Shown: positions 55,916 to 58,041 of the stretch, piece after piece
Numbering within the stretch: position 1 is the stretch's first letter
How the letters are laid out: every line of letters begins with the position of its first letter
DNA from: Muribaculaceae bacterium
GTDB taxonomy: Bacteria > Bacteroidota > Bacteroidia > Bacteroidales > Muribaculaceae
Length of the DNA stretch: 58,041 bases
Assembly: GCA_023663365.1 (NCBI GenBank)
Contig: JAMPHP010000001.1
Span: forward strand, 471,042 to 529,082
Direction: 5' to 3'
Made by a program: the position numbers and the translations under genes
The notes under the pieces: generated by a model
Database searches by the model: none
What the model was told of the DNA's origin: nothing
The model's input: the letters and a program-made list of their open reading frames with translations, nothing else

Positions 55916-57007
55916 TCAGAAATACTTGGCCACTTCTTTGGCGAGCTCCGAGGGGTCGGCCACACGCTTGCTGATTTCACCCTTGCTGTTGATGATGAAA
56001 GTCATCGGGAGCGCCCCTACATTATATAATGCAAGGGGAGCCACACCGTCGGCGGGAGAATTCCACACGGTAATCCAGGGCAGATTGCGCGCGGCTTCTT
56101 TCCAAGCCACTTCGTTTTGGTCGAAAGCGATCTGGTAAATCTCAAATCCCTTGGGAGAATAGAGTGTGTAGAGCTCGTTGAGCATGGAGTTGTAGGCCGG
56201 CGCCTTCTCCATGCCATAGTCGGTGAAACTCAGCAGCACGACTTTGCCTTTCGAGGCAAGGTCTTTGAGGGAGTGCTCCACGCCGCGGTCGTCGTAGCGG
56301 ACGATGTCGATGATCGATGTTTCGGGCACTTCAATCACAGTAGCGTCGGAGGCATCTTCGGGCAACTTGCCGAGATTGCGCCGCCCCTCAAAATACGCCT
56401 TGCGGAGTGCGGCTCCTCGCGGGTCGAGGGGCTTATAGTGGGCGTAGACCTGTGCGGCAGCTCCATAGATGCGGTTTCCGAGGTTTTCGTTGGGATCGAA
56501 TACCGGCTTATTGTCCACAGCCTTGCCTACGGTATAGTACGCGATAAGGCCGGTGGTGTCGGAGGTGACGAAGCCCACGAGCTTGCGGCGGAGCTCATCG
56601 ACCGAGGGAGTCGCGGCCACAATACTGTCGATGGCGCTCATGCGCGAAGCAAGCTCAGTGCCTTTGAGGCTATGGCCTGTGCCGAAAGTGGCGGCATCGG
56701 CTTCGACGATGATGGCATCGACAGAGTCGACGGGGAAGTAGATGCTGCCTTTGCCGGGAAGCTGGAGGCGCAGGATGTCGGCCGACGGCATCGGCTCGGC
56801 AGCCTGATAGTCGAAGCGACCGTCGGCGGCGACTTTCACGGAGTCGATCACATACCAGCGGCCGGCGTTATTGGCCTCGAGAGCGAGCGACATACCGTCG
56901 GTAGCACCCTCTACGGTACCTTCGACACTCCATCCTGACCTGCCGCACGATGCCAGGAGCAAGGCCGAGGCTGCGATTATTGTAAGTTTGTTTTTAAGCA
57001 TAATCAT
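55916..57007 (-). CDS. Redoxin-like lipoprotein lacking the CxxC motif (DUF4369-TlpA type)
   Basis: A 363-residue lipoprotein (lipobox LLASC, Cys21). The N-terminal part resembles DUF4369 (VEGTVEGATDGMSLAL, YVIDSVKVAADGRFDY); the C-terminal part has the thioredoxin fold of TlpA/AhpC proteins (LKDLASKGKVVLLSFTDY, the cis-Pro region GALPMTFIINSKGEI). The expected WCxxC after the first strand is replaced by DYGMEKAPAY (about residues 262-271), so no redox cysteines exist. It is probably a structural or binding paralogue and not a thiol oxidoreductase. ATG 57007 overlaps the HIT gene stop (ATGA). Confidence 0.85.
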   Translation of the reverse strand: MIMLKNKLTIIAASALLLASCGRSGWSVEGTVEGATDGMSLALEANNAGRWYVIDSVKVAADGRFDYQAAEPMPSADILRLQLPGKGSIYFPVDSVDAIIVEADAATFGTGHSLKGTELASRMSAIDSIVAATPSVDELRRKLVGFVTSDTTGLIAYYTVGKAVDNKPVFDPNENLGNRIYGAAAQVYAHYKPLDPRGAALRKAYFEGRRNLGKLPEDASDATVIEVPETSIIDIVRYDDRGVEHSLKDLASKGKVVLLSFTDYGMEKAPAYNSMLNELYTLYSPKGFEIYQIAFDQNEVAWKEAARNLPWITVWNSPADGVAPLALYNVGALPMTFIINSKGEISKRVADPSELAKEVAKYF

Positions 57008-57399
57008 TCAAAATTGGAAGCTATGGTTCGTGCGATTTCAGCCATGCGCTCGGCCGGCAGATTGAGCTTGGCGCGGCGGAAGTCCATGTCGGCCTCGCTG
57101 CTAATAGGCACCAGATGGATATGAGCATGAGGCACCTCAAGGCCAATCACAGCCTCTCCCACACGCTTGCAAGGCACGCTCTTGACGAGGGCGGCAGCCA
57201 CCCGCTTGGCGAAGATGTGGAGCGCGGCGAGCTCATCGTCGCTCAGGTCGAATATATAGTCGACCTCTCGCTTGGGCACTACGAGGGTATGGCCTTCGGA
57301 GAGTGGATTGATGTCGAGGAAGGCATAGTGATGCTCGTCCTCGGCTACGCGGTACGATGGAATTTCGCCGGCGATTATGCGTGAGAATATCGAAGCCAT
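57004..57399 (-). CDS. HIT-family nucleotide hydrolase
   Basis: A 131-residue HIT protein beginning MASIFSRIIAGEIPSYRVAE; the family motif HAHIHLVP is intact, with the nucleophilic His in the middle. Members hydrolyse AMP-lysine, AMP-NH2 or dinucleoside polyphosphates. The longer upstream frame overlaps greA and has no family similarity, so ATG 57399 is used; it lies 13 nt after the greA stop. Confidence 0.93.
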   Translation of the reverse strand: MASIFSRIIAGEIPSYRVAEDEHHYAFLDINPLSEGHTLVVPKREVDYIFDLSDDELAALHIFAKRVAAALVKSVPCKRVGEAVIGLEVPHAHIHLVPISSEADMDFRRAKLNLPAERMAEIARTIASNFE

Positions 57400-57412
57400 T
57401 GCGCGGTGAATA

Positions 57413-57883
57413 TCAGAGTCCGATTTCAAGAATTTCAAAGCTGACCTTACCTGCCGGGATTGCAATCTCCACAATCTCGCCCTTCTTGTGCCCGAGCAGG
57501 CCGCGTGCGATGGGGGTGGAGATGGCTATGCGCTTAGCCTTCATGTCGGCTTCGCTGTCGGCAACGATAGTGTATTCATCTTCGCGACCGTTTGCCACAT
57601 TGCGGATGCGCACACGGTTGAGGAGCTGCACTTCGTCGGTGCTCAGGCGGCTTTCGTCGATGATACGGGCGTTTGCCACGAGGTCCTTGAGCTGGGCGAT
57701 TTTCATTTCGAGCAGGCCCTGCGCTTCTTTTGCAGCGTCGTACTCGGAGTTCTCCGAGAGGTCGCCCTTGTCGCGTGCTTCGGCGATGGCGCGGCTGATT
57801 TCGGGGCGTTTAACGGTCTCGAGATATGTGATTTCTTCGAGTTTACGGTCGTAGCCGTCTTTGGTCATATAGGTGATTGCCAT
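57413..57883 (-). CDS. greA: Transcription elongation factor GreA
   Basis: A 156-residue GreA. The N-terminal coiled coil has ARDKGDLSENSEYDAAKEAQ with the two acidic residues at its tip that enter the RNA polymerase secondary channel; the C-terminal domain has SPIARGLLGHKKGE-type sequence (STPIARGLLGHKKGEIVEIA). It rescues backtracked polymerase. It is the first gene of a probable operon with the HIT, redoxin-like and GH20 genes. Confidence 0.96.
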   Translation of the reverse strand: MAITYMTKDGYDRKLEEITYLETVKRPEISRAIAEARDKGDLSENSEYDAAKEAQGLLEMKIAQLKDLVANARIIDESRLSTDEVQLLNRVRIRNVANGREDEYTIVADSEADMKAKRIAISTPIARGLLGHKKGEIVEIAIPAGKVSFEILEIGL

Positions 57884-57984
57884 GTCTTTCAGGTGGTTTT
57901 TGATAATATAAAAAAAGAATGAAACCCAACTCAGCGCAAAGCGTCGGTCGAGCCTCTATAATTCATTAATTAAATCTTCCGTGG

Positions 57985-57992
57985 CAAAGGTA
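57985..57992 (-). promoter_or_regulatory. -7 box of the greA promoter
   Basis: The minus strand reads TACCTTTG, about 100 nt before the greA ATG. No -33 TTTG is seen at the expected place. The remaining sequence to the window end holds no gene that I can see. Confidence 0.5.
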
Positions 57993-58041
57993 GGCACTTT
58001 TTCCCGATTAGGGCGAGCGGAATTGATTAATATTCGTTAAA

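Overview
This 58 kb window is a chromosomal segment of a Bacteroidales bacterium. The evidence is the Bacteroidota promoter signature (TTTG, about 19 nt, TAnnTTTG) in front of many genes, DUF6377-type membrane regulators, a GlsA/GlsB glycine-lipid pair, SPII lipoproteins, GH43 and GH20 glycosidases, and an str operon without tuf. The high GC and the gene set suggest a Muribaculaceae-like gut commensal; the family assignment is inference.

Layout. (1) Positions 1-11,549, plus strand: 3' part of tRNA-Trp, secE, nusG, rplK, rplA, rplJ, rplL, rpoB, rpoC, with attenuator-like hairpins after nusG and rplL and a strong terminator after rpoC. (2) 11.7-19.4 kb: a lipoprotein gene; a minus-strand unit glsA-glsB-purB; and a divergent four-gene surface-glycan operon (membrane glycosyltransferase-like protein, GT2, a catalytically degenerate epimerase, a DUF115/MptE-like protein) joined by ATGA overlaps. 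(3) 19.4-29.0 kb, an accessory block: two paralogous DUF6377 TPR-TM-HTH regulators, a three-gene operon (SLC13-type permease, BASS-type transporter, Crp/Fnr regulator), mutL, and three gene-free intervals that each look like a small-RNA locus. (4) 29.0-31.6 kb: a double-domain GH43 lipoprotein and a beta-carbonic anhydrase. (5) 50.0-31.6 kb, minus strand: the fused str-S10-spc-alpha superoperon from rpsL to rplQ with one clear promoter and one clear terminator. (6) 50.3-58.0 kb, minus strand: a large secreted multidomain protein, a GH20 beta-hexosaminidase, a redoxin-like lipoprotein lacking its CxxC, a HIT protein and greA.

The most interesting signal is in the accessory block. Each DUF6377 gene is followed, about 80 nt after its stop codon and on the same strand, by a matching promoter module: a 14-bp box (ATTTATTTATATTG), exactly 36 nt, then TAnnTTTGCATYGTAAA. 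Each module drives a short gene-free stretch that ends in a hairpin capped by a GTGA (GNRA) loop. A third gene-free transcript with a near-perfect promoter and the same CTTC-GTGA-GAAG hairpin core lies just upstream of the first regulator. Together these suggest an undescribed regulator plus small-RNA cassette, present twice. Other points worth attention are a MutL without recognisable endonuclease residues, an SDR-like pseudoenzyme, a redoxin without its redox cysteines, terminators whose T-tracts double as the -33 box of the next promoter, and a flipped str-S10 block relative to the usual Bacteroides order.
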